Translations under genes and position numbers: made by a program
The notes under the pieces: model-generated
The model's input: only the letters and a program-made list of their open reading frames with translations
The model's database searches: none
Told to the model about the DNA's origin: nothing
Shown here: in pieces, positions 18,060 to 27,611 of the stretch
Layout of the letters: every line of letters begins with the position of its first letter
How positions within the stretch are numbered: position 1 is the stretch's first letter
Assembly: GCF_900639985.1 (NCBI RefSeq)
Contig: NZ_CAAAIM010000001.1
Span: forward strand, 62,001 to 126,000
Direction: 5' to 3'
Source of the DNA: Legionella rowbothamii
Lineage (GTDB): Bacteria > Pseudomonadota > Gammaproteobacteria > Legionellales > Legionellaceae
Length of the DNA stretch: 64,000 nucleotides

Positions 18060-19502
18060 CTATTGCTGTGGTTTGGCTTGATGCCAATCAGTATGTTGTT
18101 GGTAATGATGCGCTGCGTTCAGTAGAAGTCCCTCGCTAAAATGCTTACCCATCAGTTGCATACCTATAGGTAATCCTTTAGCAAAGCCTGCTGGTATTGA
18201 TATTGCGGGAATACCCGCAAGATTTGCAGCTACAGTAAAGACATCAGCCAGATAGTTTTGAATGGGATCAGCGATTTTTTCCCCTAATTTAAATGCCGTT
18301 GTTGGGGTGGTTGGGCCAATAATCACATCCACAGAGCGAAGAGTGGTGAGCAGCTCTTCTTGAATCAAACGACGGATTTTTTGTGCTTGCAAATAGTAGG
18401 CATCAAAATAACCTGAAGAGAGAACATGAGTACCTGTAATAATGCGGCGTTTTACTTCAGCACCAAAACCTTCACTACGTGAACAGCGGATTAATTCATT
18501 CAGGCTGGTTGCTTTAGTGCTGCGATGACCAAAGCGAAGCCCGTCATAACGCGATAAATTAGAAGATGCTTCGGCACAGGCAACGACATAGTAGCAAGGC
18601 ACCCACAAAGGTTGCAGTTTTAAATCAAGAGGAATGATTTCCGCCCCCAGGAGTTCATAAACTTTCACTGCTTTGTGTATTGCTTGTTGAATTTCAGGCT
18701 CTACTTGAGGCTGGAAAAAACAAGAGGGCAAGCCAATTTTTAATTTCTCTAAAGGTTTATTTAATTCGTCTACATAATTAGGGATATTAGTTTCTACAGA
18801 GGTTGAATCTTTATTATCAAACCCTGCAATAGCTTGTAAAACCAAAGCCAAGTCTTCGGCGCTACGAGCCATTGGACCGCCTTGATCCAAACTGGAGGCA
18901 TAAGCAACCATTCCAAAACGTGAAACTAAGCCATAAGTTGGTTTAATACCGCTTATACCGCAAAAGGCTGCAGGCTGACGTATGGAACCCCCCGTATCGG
19001 AGCCAATAGAAAAGGGGACTAAACCTGCAGCAACTGCTGCAGCCGAGCCACCAGAAGAACCACCAGGAACTCGCTCTTTATCCCAAGGATTTTTTACTGC
19101 AGCAAAATAACTATTTTCATTGCTGGAACCCATAGCAAACTCATCCATATTGGTCTTGCCGACCAATATGGCGCCACACTCTTTCAATTTGGTTGCAAGA
19201 GTTGCTTCATAGGGGGATTGAAAGTTTGCCAGCATTTTTGAACCGCAGGTAGTAGTCATCCTTTGAGTGCAAAACAAATCTTTAAGCGCCATTGGAATAC
19301 CAGTGAGCGGATGGGCATTACCCTGCCGTAGTTGCCGATCGGCTTGTTGTGCTGCCTGTAATGCCTGTTCCTCATCGAGACTAATAAAGGCATTCAATTT
19401 TGTATGCTTTTTTATTTGTGCGAAGTAGTGCTGAGTAATTTCGACACTGGATAATACTCCATTATGTAATGCTTCGGATAATTGTTTTAAAGTGTAATCC
19501 AT
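18060..19502 (-). CDS. gatA: Asp/Glu-tRNA(Asn/Gln) amidotransferase subunit A
   Basis: GatA is the glutaminase of the GatCAB complex that releases ammonia for transamidation of misacylated tRNA. The amidase-signature triad is visible: Lys in [12 protein letters not shown], cis-Ser in the [16 protein letters not shown] segment, and the Ser of [17 protein letters not shown]. The length is 480 residues, as usual. It follows gatC by 2 bp and precedes gatB by 9 bp, so the three are one operon. Confidence 0.97.
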   Translation of the reverse strand: MDYTLKQLSEALHNGVLSSVEITQHYFAQIKKHTKLNAFISLDEEQALQAAQQADRQLRQGNAHPLTGIPMALKDLFCTQRMTTTCGSKMLANFQSPYEATLATKLKECGAILVGKTNMDEFAMGSSNENSYFAAVKNPWDKERVPGGSSGGSAAAVAAGLVPFSIGSDTGGSIRQPAAFCGISGIKPTYGLVSRFGMVAYASSLDQGGPMARSAEDLALVLQAIAGFDNKDSTSVETNIPNYVDELNKPLEKLKIGLPSCFFQPQVEPEIQQAIHKAVKVYELLGAEIIPLDLKLQPLWVPCYYVVACAEASSNLSRYDGLRFGHRSTKATSLNELIRCSRSEGFGAEVKRRIITGTHVLSSGYFDAYYLQAQKIRRLIQEELLTTLRSVDVIIGPTTPTTAFKLGEKIADPIQNYLADVFTVAANLAGIPAISIPAGFAKGLPIGMQLMGKHFSEGLLLNAAHHYQQHTDWHQAKPQQ

Positions 19503-19504
19503 GG

Positions 19505-19801
19505 CTATTTTTCCTGTTCAATCACTTGGGGAACTAAATAAAGATCATCTTCAAACAAAGGGGCGATGGCTTCTAGCTCAGCCAAGCAGCTTTCTTCCGT
19601 AATGGCATCAGGTCTTAATCGTTGTTGTAAGGCGAATGGGTGGAATAAAGGGGCAACATTGGAGGTATCGACCGAACGTAATTGCTCTACAAAGTCCATG
19701 ATTTCATTAACTTCTTGTATTAATTGGGGGGTATGATCCGTATCTGGGTCCAGATAAGCGAGTTGCGCGATTTTTTCCAGTTCTGCAGGTGTGATGGTCA
19801 T
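19505..19801 (-). CDS. gatC: Asp/Glu-tRNA(Asn/Gln) amidotransferase subunit C
   Basis: GatC is the small belt subunit that wraps and stabilises GatA-GatB. About 98 residues starting [16 protein letters not shown], with the typical [22 protein letters not shown] and the tail [11 protein letters not shown] longer TTG-initiated reading (from 19810) exists, but the ATG at 19801 gives the normal GatC N-terminus. It is the first gene of the operon, followed by gatA. Confidence 0.93.
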   Translation of the reverse strand: MTITPAELEKIAQLAYLDPDTDHTPQLIQEVNEIMDFVEQLRSVDTSNVAPLFHPFALQQRLRPDAITEESCLAELEAIAPLFEDDLYLVPQVIEQEK

Positions 19802-19905
19802 GATGAACAACGTCCAAATAGAGAAACAGCTTATTATAGCGAGGATATATTAAGTTACAAATATAATATGGAATTCTGTAGAGGTGTAATATGTCTTATC
19901 GACAA

Positions 19906-19938
19906 TTGAATTACCGCGGTTAAGGCGCCGTAATTCGA
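19906..19938. repeat. Degenerate family B palindrome (TTACCGCGG-like)
   Basis: TTGAATTACCGCGG is mirrored imperfectly by CGCCGTAATTCGAA with a short loop. It resembles the better-preserved CCGCGG palindromes at 47427 and 58483 and lies between gatC and argR. Confidence 0.5.
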
Positions 19939-20015
19939 AAATAGTCGCAGCGCCAAGAAAGATATAAGGTAATTCGAGGCGTGCTCCTCAAGTAAACAAT
20001 TCAAATGGATAGCTT

Positions 20016-20468
20016 TTATGTTAAATAGGGGAACTCTGCACGCAGTAGCTGTAAGACCTCTTCTTGCTTCTCCTTGCTTTTAACAATCAATAACACGGTA
20101 TCATCTCCGGCTATAGTCCCTAAAATTCCGGTGTTCTTATTCCCGTGCATCGAAAAAGAGATGTATTTCTTATCGATATAATAAGCAAGACCATTGGCAT
20201 TACCTGGATGAGTATGCAAGACGATTAACCCAAAATCAGAGACCTGTATATTCAGTACCAAAGGAAGATTTGGGATATTAAAATCCACGACCTGATAGAC
20301 ACCGGAAACTTTAGCAATTTTTAGTTTTTTTAACCGACGAGATAAGGTAGCTTGCGGGATATTATAACCTCGATCCATGAGACTCTTTTGTAAATCGCTC
20401 TGCTCGTAAATTTTTTCTGTTTGCACAATATTTAATATATGTCCGTCGAGAAGTGCATCTTGGCTCAT
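20016..20468 (-). CDS. argR: Arginine repressor ArgR
   Basis: ArgR is a hexameric arginine-responsive regulator. The N-terminal winged helix contains YNIPQATLSRRLKKLKIAKVSGVYQV, and the C-terminal oligomerisation/arginine-binding domain has GILGTIAGDDTVLLIVK, whose GT.AGDD motif carries the aspartates that hold arginine. The length (150) is normal. It is divergent from the art operon, and its predicted -10 lies inside ARG-box-like palindromes, which suggests autoregulation. It is known from Legionella that ArgR represses arginine uptake and argGH genes. Confidence 0.95.
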   Translation of the reverse strand: MSQDALLDGHILNIVQTEKIYEQSDLQKSLMDRGYNIPQATLSRRLKKLKIAKVSGVYQVVDFNIPNLPLVLNIQVSDFGLIVLHTHPGNANGLAYYIDKKYISFSMHGNKNTGILGTIAGDDTVLLIVKSKEKQEEVLQLLRAEFPYLT

Positions 20469-20479
20469 GATATCCCTCT

Positions 20480-20517
20480 ATTGAATACATAATCATTTTT
20501 TGGAAATTATATTCATT
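20480..20517. promoter_or_regulatory. Tandem ARG-box-like palindromes upstream of argR
   Basis: Box 1 (20480-20497) reads TGAAT-ACAT-AATCA, 9 of 10 arm positions of TGAATwwwwATTCA. Box 2 (about 20500-20517) has a perfect ATTCA arm and a poorer left arm. They are separated by about 2 bp, like the paired boxes known for ArgR. They cover the predicted argR -10. A third box-like site (TGGAT-TTGT-ATTCA, 20571-20584) sits just before the art start codon. Confidence 0.65.
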
Positions 20518-20534
20518 TGTTCTTGACATGACAA
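20506..20534 (-). promoter_or_regulatory. argR promoter
   Basis: On the minus strand TTGTCA (20534-20529), a 17-bp spacer and a perfect TATAAT (20511-20506). It overlaps the divergent art promoter. Confidence 0.7.
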
Positions 20535-20550
20535 GTCCGATTTTGATAAA
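20523..20550 (+). promoter_or_regulatory. art-argGH operon promoter
   Basis: A perfect TTGACA (20523-20528), a 16-bp spacer, then GATAAA (20545-20550). Its -35 interlocks with the argR -35 on the other strand, so the two promoters should compete. Confidence 0.6.
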
Positions 20551-20585
20551 TTCACAAAACGGATAAGATTTGGATTTGTATTCAT

Positions 20586-21326
20586 ATGAAAAAGATAATC
20601 AATATATTGGCTATTAGTTTTGCTCTGGTTGTATCATGGTGCTATGCTCATATTCCAGCAGAAAATAAGAAGTTTATTCATTTTGCTGTCTCCGCAGAAT
20701 ATCCACCCTTTGAATATAATGAGCGTGGTGAAATTAAAGGATTTGATATAGATTTGGCTCGTTTAATCGCAAAAAAGCTCGGTAAAGAAGCTGTTTTTGA
20801 TAGCATGCAATTTAGCAGTATTTTACCTGCTTTGAGCATGGGGCAAGTTGATGTGGCCATATCGACCCTCACAATTACCGAACAGCGAAAAAAGAATTTT
20901 GACTTTAGTACTCCTTACTATTTTGAAAGCCTTGCAGTTGTCTATTCTCAGCAGCAGCCTGTTAAAAATGTGACGCAACTTGCGAATAAAAAAATTGCGG
21001 TGCAATTAGGCAGTACCATGGAGATCTGGTTAAAAAATAATCTTCCTAATACGACGCTGCTGGTTATGGATAATAACAATCAAGCCATTGCGGCTTTAAA
21101 AGCAGGGCATGCGGATGCGGTCTTGGTAGATGGGGCACAAGGTGCATCCTTTAGCCAGAAGAATCCCGGGTTATCGTTTACTGTAATTTCTAAATCGAAT
21201 GATGGTTATGGCTTGGCATTGAAAAAGAACTCGTCATTTACTCATGATATCAATAAGGTATTACAACAACTTGAGCAAAATGGTGAGTTGGGCAAACTCA
21301 AACAAAAATGGTTTGGAGGTGCTTAA
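20586..21326 (+). CDS. artJ: Arginine ABC transporter periplasmic binding protein (ArtJ-like)
   Basis: A family-3 solute-binding protein for basic amino acids. It has a signal peptide (about residues 1-21, ending WCYA), then the SBP-3 signature AEYPPFEYNERGEIKGFDIDLARLIAKKLG, STLTITEQRKKNFDFSTPYYFE, IAVQLGSTMEIWLK, and DAVLVDGAQGASF. The length is 246 residues. The ATG at 20586 follows the ARG-box-like site. Specificity for arginine is inferred from position: divergent from argR and first in a run with the permease, ATPase, argG and argH. Confidence 0.9.
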   Translation: MKKIINILAISFALVVSWCYAHIPAENKKFIHFAVSAEYPPFEYNERGEIKGFDIDLARLIAKKLGKEAVFDSMQFSSILPALSMGQVDVAISTLTITEQRKKNFDFSTPYYFESLAVVYSQQQPVKNVTQLANKKIAVQLGSTMEIWLKNNLPNTTLLVMDNNNQAIAALKAGHADAVLVDGAQGASFSQKNPGLSFTVISKSNDGYGLALKKNSSFTHDINKVLQQLEQNGELGKLKQKWFGGA

Positions 21327-21964
21327 TGGAAGAGTTGAAGCAAAATATTGTGTTTATCGGGGAAGGGGTCATGATGACTCTAACTCTTTTAATTGGCGGA
21401 TTAGCGATTGGAACTGTATTGGGAACGATCCTGGCCTTGCTGCGTCATCAAGGCATTGCAAAGCCAATGATTAATGGATTTATCTCCATAATGAGAGGGA
21501 CCCCAATGATTTTGCAATTAAGTTTTGCATACTTTGCCGTACCTGTTCTGATTGGTTTAAAGCCGAATATTTTAACGGCAGGATTGGTAACCTTTGGTTT
21601 GAACAGTTCCGCTTATGTGGCAGAAATTTTAAGAGCAGGGATAGATAGTTTGCCAAAAGGGCAATTTGAAGCGGCAAAAACGTTGCAGATTTCAGGTTTT
21701 TACTTATGGAAAGACATCATTTTACCGCAAGTGATAAAGAATATTTTTCCAGCATTTATTAATGAAACAATCGCCTTACTTAAAGAAACGGCATTGATTG
21801 CAACGATTGGGGGTATGGATGTGATGCGGCGAGCTCAATCCGTTGCTGCCGAGCAATTTACTTATTTTGTTCCTTTATGTATCGCAGCTGCTTATTATTA
21901 CGGATTAGTTTTATTTATTGAATATTTAGGCAAGAAAATTGAGTCAAAGGGGGCGTTATGCTAG
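21326..21964 (+). CDS. artQ: Amino-acid ABC transporter permease (ArtQ/ArtM-like)
   Basis: The membrane component of the arginine importer. About 212 residues with five or so membrane segments and the His/Glu-type permease motif SAYVAEILRAGIDSLPKGQFEAAKTLQIS (EAA loop that contacts the ATPase). An upstream in-frame start exists, but the ATG at 21326 overlapping the artJ stop (TAATG) gives the usual N-terminus. E. coli uses two different permeases (ArtQ and ArtM); only one is present here, so it presumably forms a homodimer. Confidence 0.9.
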   Translation: MEELKQNIVFIGEGVMMTLTLLIGGLAIGTVLGTILALLRHQGIAKPMINGFISIMRGTPMILQLSFAYFAVPVLIGLKPNILTAGLVTFGLNSSAYVAEILRAGIDSLPKGQFEAAKTLQISGFYLWKDIILPQVIKNIFPAFINETIALLKETALIATIGGMDVMRRAQSVAAEQFTYFVPLCIAAAYYYGLVLFIEYLGKKIESKGALC

Positions 21965-22617
21965 CGATAAACAATGCCTATAAGCATTTTGGTTCCTTAC
22001 CCGTGTTAAATGGGATTAGTCTTGAGATTGAGTCGCAAACTGTTTTGGGACTAGCAGGGTCTTCAGGAGGTGGGAAATCTACTTTATTACGATGCATTCA
22101 AGGTTTGGAAACTTTGGATTCAGGTAGCATCAACTATAGTGGTAAAAGTGGGTTTATGTTTCAGGATTTTCAATTGTTTCCGCATATGACGGTATTGCAA
22201 AATCTAATCTACGCACCTAGTTTGCAGCACAAGAACGTAAATCATGATTCTCAGGCCCAAGCTTTGCTTCAACGTTTAGGAATTAGTGATAAAGCAGGGT
22301 CTTATCCGCAGCAGCTTTCTGGTGGGCAAAAGCAGCGCGTTGCCTTAGCAAGATGTTTGATGATGCAACCTACTTTATTACTTTGTGATGAACCTACATC
22401 AGGCTTGGATTTAGTAACGATTGATGAGGTCATTTATTTATTAAATTCGGTTAAATCTTTAGGTGTCACTATGGTAATTGCGTCACATGACCTTGATTTT
22501 CTTAGCAAAATGGCAGATCGTTTGGTGGTTTTGAACGCAGGGAAAATTGTTGCTGATGTATCACCTAAAAATTTGGCTGACCCCATTTCGTATTTAAAAC
22601 ATTATTATCAGGAGTAA
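21958..22617 (+). CDS. artP: Amino-acid ABC transporter ATPase (ArtP-like)
   Basis: The ATP-hydrolysing subunit. Walker A AGSSGGGKSTLLR, Q-loop FMFQDFQLFPHMTV, signature LSGGQKQRVALARCLM, Walker B LLLCDEPTSGLD and switch His in VIASHDLDFL are all intact, so it should be active. The second Gly-rich residue run (SSGGGKST) is slightly unusual against GPSGSGKST. At 219 residues it is a little short for the family. It overlaps the permease by 7 bp and lies 3 bp before argG. Confidence 0.92.
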   Translation: MLAINNAYKHFGSLPVLNGISLEIESQTVLGLAGSSGGGKSTLLRCIQGLETLDSGSINYSGKSGFMFQDFQLFPHMTVLQNLIYAPSLQHKNVNHDSQAQALLQRLGISDKAGSYPQQLSGGQKQRVALARCLMMQPTLLLCDEPTSGLDLVTIDEVIYLLNSVKSLGVTMVIASHDLDFLSKMADRLVVLNAGKIVADVSPKNLADPISYLKHYYQE

Positions 22618-22620
22618 ATC

Positions 22621-23835
22621 ATGGCTGAATCCATCCAAAAAATTGTACTGGCTTATTCTGGTGGGCTTGATACCTCAGTAATGATTCCATGGTTAAAGGA
22701 ACATTACCAACAAGCAGAAATTATTGCAGTGATTTGTGATCTTGGCCAAAGTGAAGATTTGCCTGCGATTAAAGAAAAGGCAATTCGTAGTGGGGCATCT
22801 AAAGCTTATCTTATTGATGTACAGGAAGAGTTTGTCGATGATTATCTATGGAGATTAGTCAAAGCAGGGGCCCTGTATGAGAACCAGTACATCCTGGGAA
22901 CCATTTCTAGGCCATTGATTGCTCAGAAGCTAGTTGAAATCGCTAAAGAAGAACAAGCGGAAGCGGTGGCTCACGGGGCTACAGGCAAAGGCAATGATCA
23001 GGTGCGATTTGAATACACAGTTAAAGCTTTGGCACCTGAGCTTAAAATCATTGCTCCTTGGCGAGTTTGGTCAATTAAATCCAGACAAGAAGCAATTGAA
23101 TATGCAAAATTACATGGAATCGAGGTGCCAGTTACACCTAAATCACCGTACTCAAGGGATCATAATGCTTGGTATATTTCCCATGAGGGTGGGATTTTGG
23201 AGGATCCAGCTCAGCCTAAACCAGATGATTTATTATTAATGACTGCTCCTTTAGAGCACACTCCAGCGACCCCTGAGCTGATTAGTATAGATTTTAATCA
23301 AGGCGTACCTGTTGCCTTAAATTCAAAAGCAATGTCGCCTGTAACTTTATTAGCAGAGCTAAATAAAGTCGCAGGGAAACATGGTATCGGTGTCGCTGAT
23401 CTTGTTGAGAATAGATTAGTGGGGATGAAAATTAGAGGAGTATATGAAGCTCCTGCAGCAGCTGTTTTGTATAAAGCTCATTTAATGCTCGAAAGCCTAT
23501 GCTTGGACAGGGCCACATTACATCTAAAACAATCCTTACAACAGACTTACGCCAACATGGTGTATGAAGGACGTTGGTTTTCACAAGCTAAAAAAGCCTT
23601 GGATGCACTAATTGATGTAACGCAACAGCATGTAACAGGAACAGTTAACTTACAATTGTTTAAAGGGAATATGATTCCTTATGGCATGCAATCTTCCTTC
23701 AGTTTACATGACCCAGCTTTAGCTACCTTCGAAGAGGATTGCGTTTATAATCAATATGATGCCGAAGGATTTATTAACTTATTTTCTTTATCCGCTAAGA
23801 TATACGGTATGGTCCATAAAGGGGATGTTTTATGA
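22621..23835 (+). CDS. argG: Argininosuccinate synthase
   Basis: Joins citrulline and aspartate with ATP to give argininosuccinate. The PP-loop [19 protein letters not shown] is at the N-terminus, followed by [15 protein letters not shown] and [20 protein letters not shown], all family signatures. 404 residues, as usual. No argA-F genes are nearby, in keeping with the idea that Legionella makes arginine only from imported citrulline; the absence elsewhere cannot be judged from this window. It overlaps argH by 4 bp. Confidence 0.97.
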   Translation: MAESIQKIVLAYSGGLDTSVMIPWLKEHYQQAEIIAVICDLGQSEDLPAIKEKAIRSGASKAYLIDVQEEFVDDYLWRLVKAGALYENQYILGTISRPLIAQKLVEIAKEEQAEAVAHGATGKGNDQVRFEYTVKALAPELKIIAPWRVWSIKSRQEAIEYAKLHGIEVPVTPKSPYSRDHNAWYISHEGGILEDPAQPKPDDLLLMTAPLEHTPATPELISIDFNQGVPVALNSKAMSPVTLLAELNKVAGKHGIGVADLVENRLVGMKIRGVYEAPAAAVLYKAHLMLESLCLDRATLHLKQSLQQTYANMVYEGRWFSQAKKALDALIDVTQQHVTGTVNLQLFKGNMIPYGMQSSFSLHDPALATFEEDCVYNQYDAEGFINLFSLSAKIYGMVHKGDVL

Positions 23836-25070
23836 GTCACAAAACTTGGGGCGGACGTTTTAGTAAAGAACTCGATCCACGGGTGATGCATTTTAATGCC
23901 TCATTAGCTTTTGATCGAGTCCTTTATGCCCATGACATTGCTGGAAGTCAGGCTCATGCCACGATGCTTGCACAACAAGGGCTTATTTTATACAGCGAGG
24001 CAGAATTGATTTGCCAGGCGCTTGCTCAGATTGGCCATGAAATAGAGCATGGTATTCAAGAGTTTGATGACTCCTGTGAAGATATCCATATGTTCATTGA
24101 GCAATTATTGATTACTAAAATTGGCGATGTAGGGAAAAAATTACACACAGGAAGAAGCCGCAATGATCAAGTGGCTCTTGATTTACGACTATATGCGCGC
24201 GATGCAGGAGAGAAAGTCAGTGCCTTGTTGAACGATTTGAATGTGGTATTGGACGATTTGGCTATGCAACATGCCGAAGCAAAAATGCCAGGATATACCC
24301 ATCTACAACAAGCACAGCCTATTTATCTGGGCCAATATTTTGCCGCATACCTTGCTATGTTTCAACGTGATTTAAGTCGAGTTGTTGATTGGCATGCCCG
24401 TATGAATTACTCGCCTTTGGGATCAGGGGCTTTGGCTGGAAGTAATTTACCCCTCGATCGAAGTTGGACGGCTAAAGCATTGGGTTTTTCCGGAGTTATT
24501 GAAAATACATTAGATGCCGTGAGTGATCGTGATTTTGTAATAGAGTTTTGCTCGCTTGCTGCAATCATTATGATGCATTTATCACGCTTGGCAGAGGATT
24601 TAATTTTATGGGCAACGCAAGAGTTTGGTTTTATTACCCTTGATGATGCTTTTGCTACAGGTTCGTCTTTAATGCCGAATAAGAAAAATCCTGATGTATT
24701 GGAGTTAATTCGCGGCAAAAGTGGCAGGGTATTCGGACATTTAATGGGCATTTTAACCATAATGAAAGGATTACCGCTAGCATATAATAAGGACATGCAA
24801 GAAGATAAAGAGTGTCTATTTGATACGGTAGCCACGCTTACCGCAAGCTTGCAGATTATCCCTCCTTTTTTACAAAGCATTCATTTTAATACAACGCTAA
24901 TGCAGGAAAAGGCAAGTAGCGGTTATCTTGATGCTACTGAGGTTTTGGAGTCTTTGGTTCTAAAAGGGATTCCGTTCCGCGATGCGCATCATCAAGTAGG
25001 ACTTTGGATTAAAGAAGCAATAGAAAAAAAATGTTCTTTAGCTGAGATAGTAAAGACTAAGGCCCCTTAG
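23832..25070 (+). CDS. argH: Argininosuccinate lyase
   Basis: Splits argininosuccinate to arginine and fumarate. Fumarase-superfamily motifs are present: the start [57 protein letters not shown], and the signature loop [22 protein letters not shown] with the catalytic serine. 412 residues is short of the E. coli 457, mostly at the C-terminus, where the helical tail ends EIVKTKAP. It is the last gene of the art-argGH run; a hairpin follows at 25089. Confidence 0.96.
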   Translation: MSHKTWGGRFSKELDPRVMHFNASLAFDRVLYAHDIAGSQAHATMLAQQGLILYSEAELICQALAQIGHEIEHGIQEFDDSCEDIHMFIEQLLITKIGDVGKKLHTGRSRNDQVALDLRLYARDAGEKVSALLNDLNVVLDDLAMQHAEAKMPGYTHLQQAQPIYLGQYFAAYLAMFQRDLSRVVDWHARMNYSPLGSGALAGSNLPLDRSWTAKALGFSGVIENTLDAVSDRDFVIEFCSLAAIIMMHLSRLAEDLILWATQEFGFITLDDAFATGSSLMPNKKNPDVLELIRGKSGRVFGHLMGILTIMKGLPLAYNKDMQEDKECLFDTVATLTASLQIIPPFLQSIHFNTTLMQEKASSGYLDATEVLESLVLKGIPFRDAHHQVGLWIKEAIEKKCSLAEIVKTKAP

Positions 25071-25088
25071 CTAAGAATTAAGCTGTTG

Positions 25089-25108
25089 GTTGGGCCCCAT
25101 GGCCCAAC
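25089..25108 (+). terminator. Hairpin after argH
   Basis: GTTGGGCC / GGCCCAAC with a CCAT loop, 18 bp past the argH stop. There is no T-tract. The stem shares GTTGGGC with the hairpin after rnpB, so it may be another dispersed palindrome. Confidence 0.55.
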
Positions 25109-25267
25109 AACGGACATCAAGCCAGTGAAGAACTCTATTTTAGGCCATGGACCTAACTTAGATGTCATTGCCGAACAACTTTAGAACTTAATATGGGCTT
25201 GCTAATTATCTCTTAATCTTTTTAGGTTAAAATCGTCCTTACTGACTCTTTAGTATGCACACATACC

Positions 25268-26131
25268 ATGCCAGGAAAAACTGAAAAAGCCAAATCATTT
25301 GAACAAGGTAACAATAACATTACCCGCATTGAAGGCAAGCGTGTTTTTAAAATTTCTAAAGGCTTAGGTTTTGAATTATCTTTTGTGGATCAAGTGCGAT
25401 ATTGGAATGAATATTATAAAGGTACTGAGTTCGCAACAGCATTAGTTACTCGAAGAAATGAACTTTCTCTACCTTTTATTAATGGGTGCTATCCAACAAA
25501 TTTAGAACGACTTTTTTGTCTGAAACAAATGTTAGCGAAAGGATTTATTATGGGGGATTGTCGTGATCCAAGGAATTTTATGACTCAGGGCAATAAAACA
25601 TACCCTATTGATTTTGGCCAGGTATTTACTTCCGAATATAAATTTTATTTTGTATATAAAAGTGTATTTTTAACTGAAATCGATAGGCTCTCCAGTTTGG
25701 TTTACTCTGAACTATCACCGAAATTGATTTCAATAAAACAATCTATTGGTAAGTTAAATCGATATAAATATGACTATTTAACTTCGACCAATGAGCACAC
25801 CCTGCTGAAAGTGCAAAAAATTAATGCTTTTATTATGGACACCGAACAACGCATTTCTGCATTTGAATCGGGTCAGTTAGATGCATTCGTTAATTACTTA
25901 GAAAAAAATAAGGAAGCAATAGACATTCTCAATGAAAATCGTATAACCGGAGCGTTCTGGAAATCAATTTTGCTTGTTCTAGTTTCAGGTATTGTTCCTG
26001 GGCTTGTTGCTGGCGTTGTTCAGGCAATAGCTACTCGAGGCAATTCATTTTTATTTTTCAACATGCAAACTCAATCAGGACAATTAGCTTTAAATGTCCA
26101 GTCCAATGTAACAGAGCTTTTAGGCAGGTAG
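25268..26131 (+). CDS. Small protein with kinase-like motifs and a C-terminal membrane segment
   Basis: I do not recognise the family. Residues 18-29 (ITRIEGKRVFKI) resemble the beta-strands and ATP-binding lysine (K28) of protein or aminoglycoside kinases. Residues 92-117 (GFIMGDCRDPRNFM... PIDFG) resemble a catalytic loop (D97 or D100, N103) followed by a metal-binding DFG motif (D115). The spacing D97-N103 is one residue longer than normal. A basic-helical middle is followed by a hydrophobic segment at about residues 238-262 (SILLVLVSGIVPGLVAGVVQAIA), which could anchor it in a membrane. The kinase domain would be very small. It could be an effector with kinase or pseudokinase function; a chance resemblance is possible. 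Confidence 0.7.
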   Translation: MPGKTEKAKSFEQGNNNITRIEGKRVFKISKGLGFELSFVDQVRYWNEYYKGTEFATALVTRRNELSLPFINGCYPTNLERLFCLKQMLAKGFIMGDCRDPRNFMTQGNKTYPIDFGQVFTSEYKFYFVYKSVFLTEIDRLSSLVYSELSPKLISIKQSIGKLNRYKYDYLTSTNEHTLLKVQKINAFIMDTEQRISAFESGQLDAFVNYLEKNKEAIDILNENRITGAFWKSILLVLVSGIVPGLVAGVVQAIATRGNSFLFFNMQTQSGQLALNVQSNVTELLGR

Positions 26132-26258
26132 AATAAGATGGTTAAGTGTTGAACGTCTAGAACGAATTACTTTTCCTTTCAGCGAGAATATATACAGTCG
26201 CTAAACTGAGTAGGGTGTTTACAAAAAGTAAAAATATCTCCCAACATTAGGTAAATGA

Positions 26259-26309
26259 TATCTAAACGAATAACTGTTTCCCAAAAGAAAACAGTTATTC
26301 GTTTAGATA
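26259..26309. terminator. Bidirectional terminator with 21-bp perfect stem
   Basis: TATCTAAACGAATAACTGTTT is repeated as its exact reverse complement after a 9-base loop (CCCAAAAGA). It lies between the kinase-like gene (+) and the MOMP paralogue (-), which converge here. Its length and perfection are greater than a normal terminator needs. Confidence 0.8.
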
Positions 26310-26319
26310 ATTCAATTGC

Positions 26320-27288
26320 TTAAATACGAGCGCTCACCCACTTAAGTCCTGCAAAAAGACCCTGTGCACCAAAATCAGAAGTTGCGAGATGATCGCTCAT
26401 AGATCCAGGACCGAAAGGAATAAAAACCGGTTGAGCATTAAAATAATTAACCCACATATAACCAAGGTTCAGTCCTAAACTACCGCTGCTCGTGATATGA
26501 GAATAATTTATCCCGAGTTTTGCTTCAAAATCAGTAATAATAGTTGTTTTTCTGGCATGATTATTTATTGTTTCAGGAAAATCAATATTACCTACAGTTC
26601 GGTTAAGGGTACTTGTACCCACCAAAAGAGCAACAGCGCTTTTTGCGAAGATTGAAAAACGATTCCCTAAATTATAAGATAAGTCACTGCCTATTCGTGG
26701 TCCAAAATTTGAAGTTTTCATGGAGATTGTATTGTAATCTCCGAGAACCAAAAGAGTGTCTTTATTATGAATTTTTGTGGTAATGTTTGCATATTGGACA
26801 CCGCCATGAAAACGTATTGTTTTAACATCGCCTAAATTAACATGTTGGCCTAATTCAAAATTCACAGCATCCCAACTTGGTTTGAGTAAGGTTATGTTGG
26901 TAGTCATTGACCGAAAACCAAAACCAATCGTATTTTCTGCATTAACTTTAGTCGTCGTGCTATCAAGATGAATCCAGTTTAGGTTTATATCATTACCCGT
27001 ATTAAAATAATAAGAAGCTCCCAGTTTAAAACCCCAATTCCACTCAGGATTATTTTTGACAAGGCTTAAAACTTCTCCATCAGCATTATTATTGGTTCCT
27101 AAATAACTTAGAGATTTATTATATAAAGGTTGCAAATATAACGCTTCCATTCCCAAATCCCAGCCTATAGAAGAACAAGGGACCGTTACTAAACCAGAAG
27201 CACATGAAGAACCCATGGTTCCTGAAAATGCCACATTACTGGTTATTAGAGAAACAATTGCTACTTTGGATAAATGAGAATAGAACAT
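26320..27288 (-). CDS. Legionella major outer membrane protein (MOMP/OmpS) paralogue
   Basis: An outer-membrane beta-barrel of the Legionella_OMP family. Features are a signal peptide (ending NVAFS), the cysteine-containing SSCASGLVTVPCSSIGWDLGMEALYLQP, alternating strands such as GFKLGASYYFNTGNDINLNWIHL and NFELGQHVNL, GPRIGSDLSYNLG, and a terminal strand LFAGLKWVSARI. The 322-residue length fits. AAGGA stands about seven bases before the ATG. It is a paralogue rather than necessarily the main porin; such genes occur in several copies in Legionella. Confidence 0.9.
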   Translation of the reverse strand: MFYSHLSKVAIVSLITSNVAFSGTMGSSCASGLVTVPCSSIGWDLGMEALYLQPLYNKSLSYLGTNNNADGEVLSLVKNNPEWNWGFKLGASYYFNTGNDINLNWIHLDSTTTKVNAENTIGFGFRSMTTNITLLKPSWDAVNFELGQHVNLGDVKTIRFHGGVQYANITTKIHNKDTLLVLGDYNTISMKTSNFGPRIGSDLSYNLGNRFSIFAKSAVALLVGTSTLNRTVGNIDFPETINNHARKTTIITDFEAKLGINYSHITSSGSLGLNLGYMWVNYFNAQPVFIPFGPGSMSDHLATSDFGAQGLFAGLKWVSARI

Positions 27289-27611
27289 AGGGCATTCCTT
27301 GCTTTTGATATAAGTTGGAAAATTGATGAATAATCAATCATCTTATCCTAAAATTTTTGTTATAACAACGTTGAGAATTTAAATTTTTCTATGTAATTAA
27401 TGCTAATTAAAAGAAGGGGTAGATTGTATTAATAATGCGAAATTAGTTGATCGAATATCCGTTTCAATAATCGAAAGAAGCGGACTGATGAGCCAGAAAG
27501 TTACTTTTTACATTAATAGCACAACTTGCTCCCAACTTGATTGTCTTTAATTAAGTCATAATGTATCATTACGCATTCTAAATGTTTTAATTATTGATAG
27601 GCGAACTTAAA
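27289..27611. other. Divergent intergenic region, MOMP paralogue and 956-aa gene
   Basis: This 323-bp AT-rich gap must contain both promoters. A short palindrome TTGTTATAACAA lies at about 27357-27368. I see no confident -35/-10 pair, operator or RNA. Confidence 0.4.
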
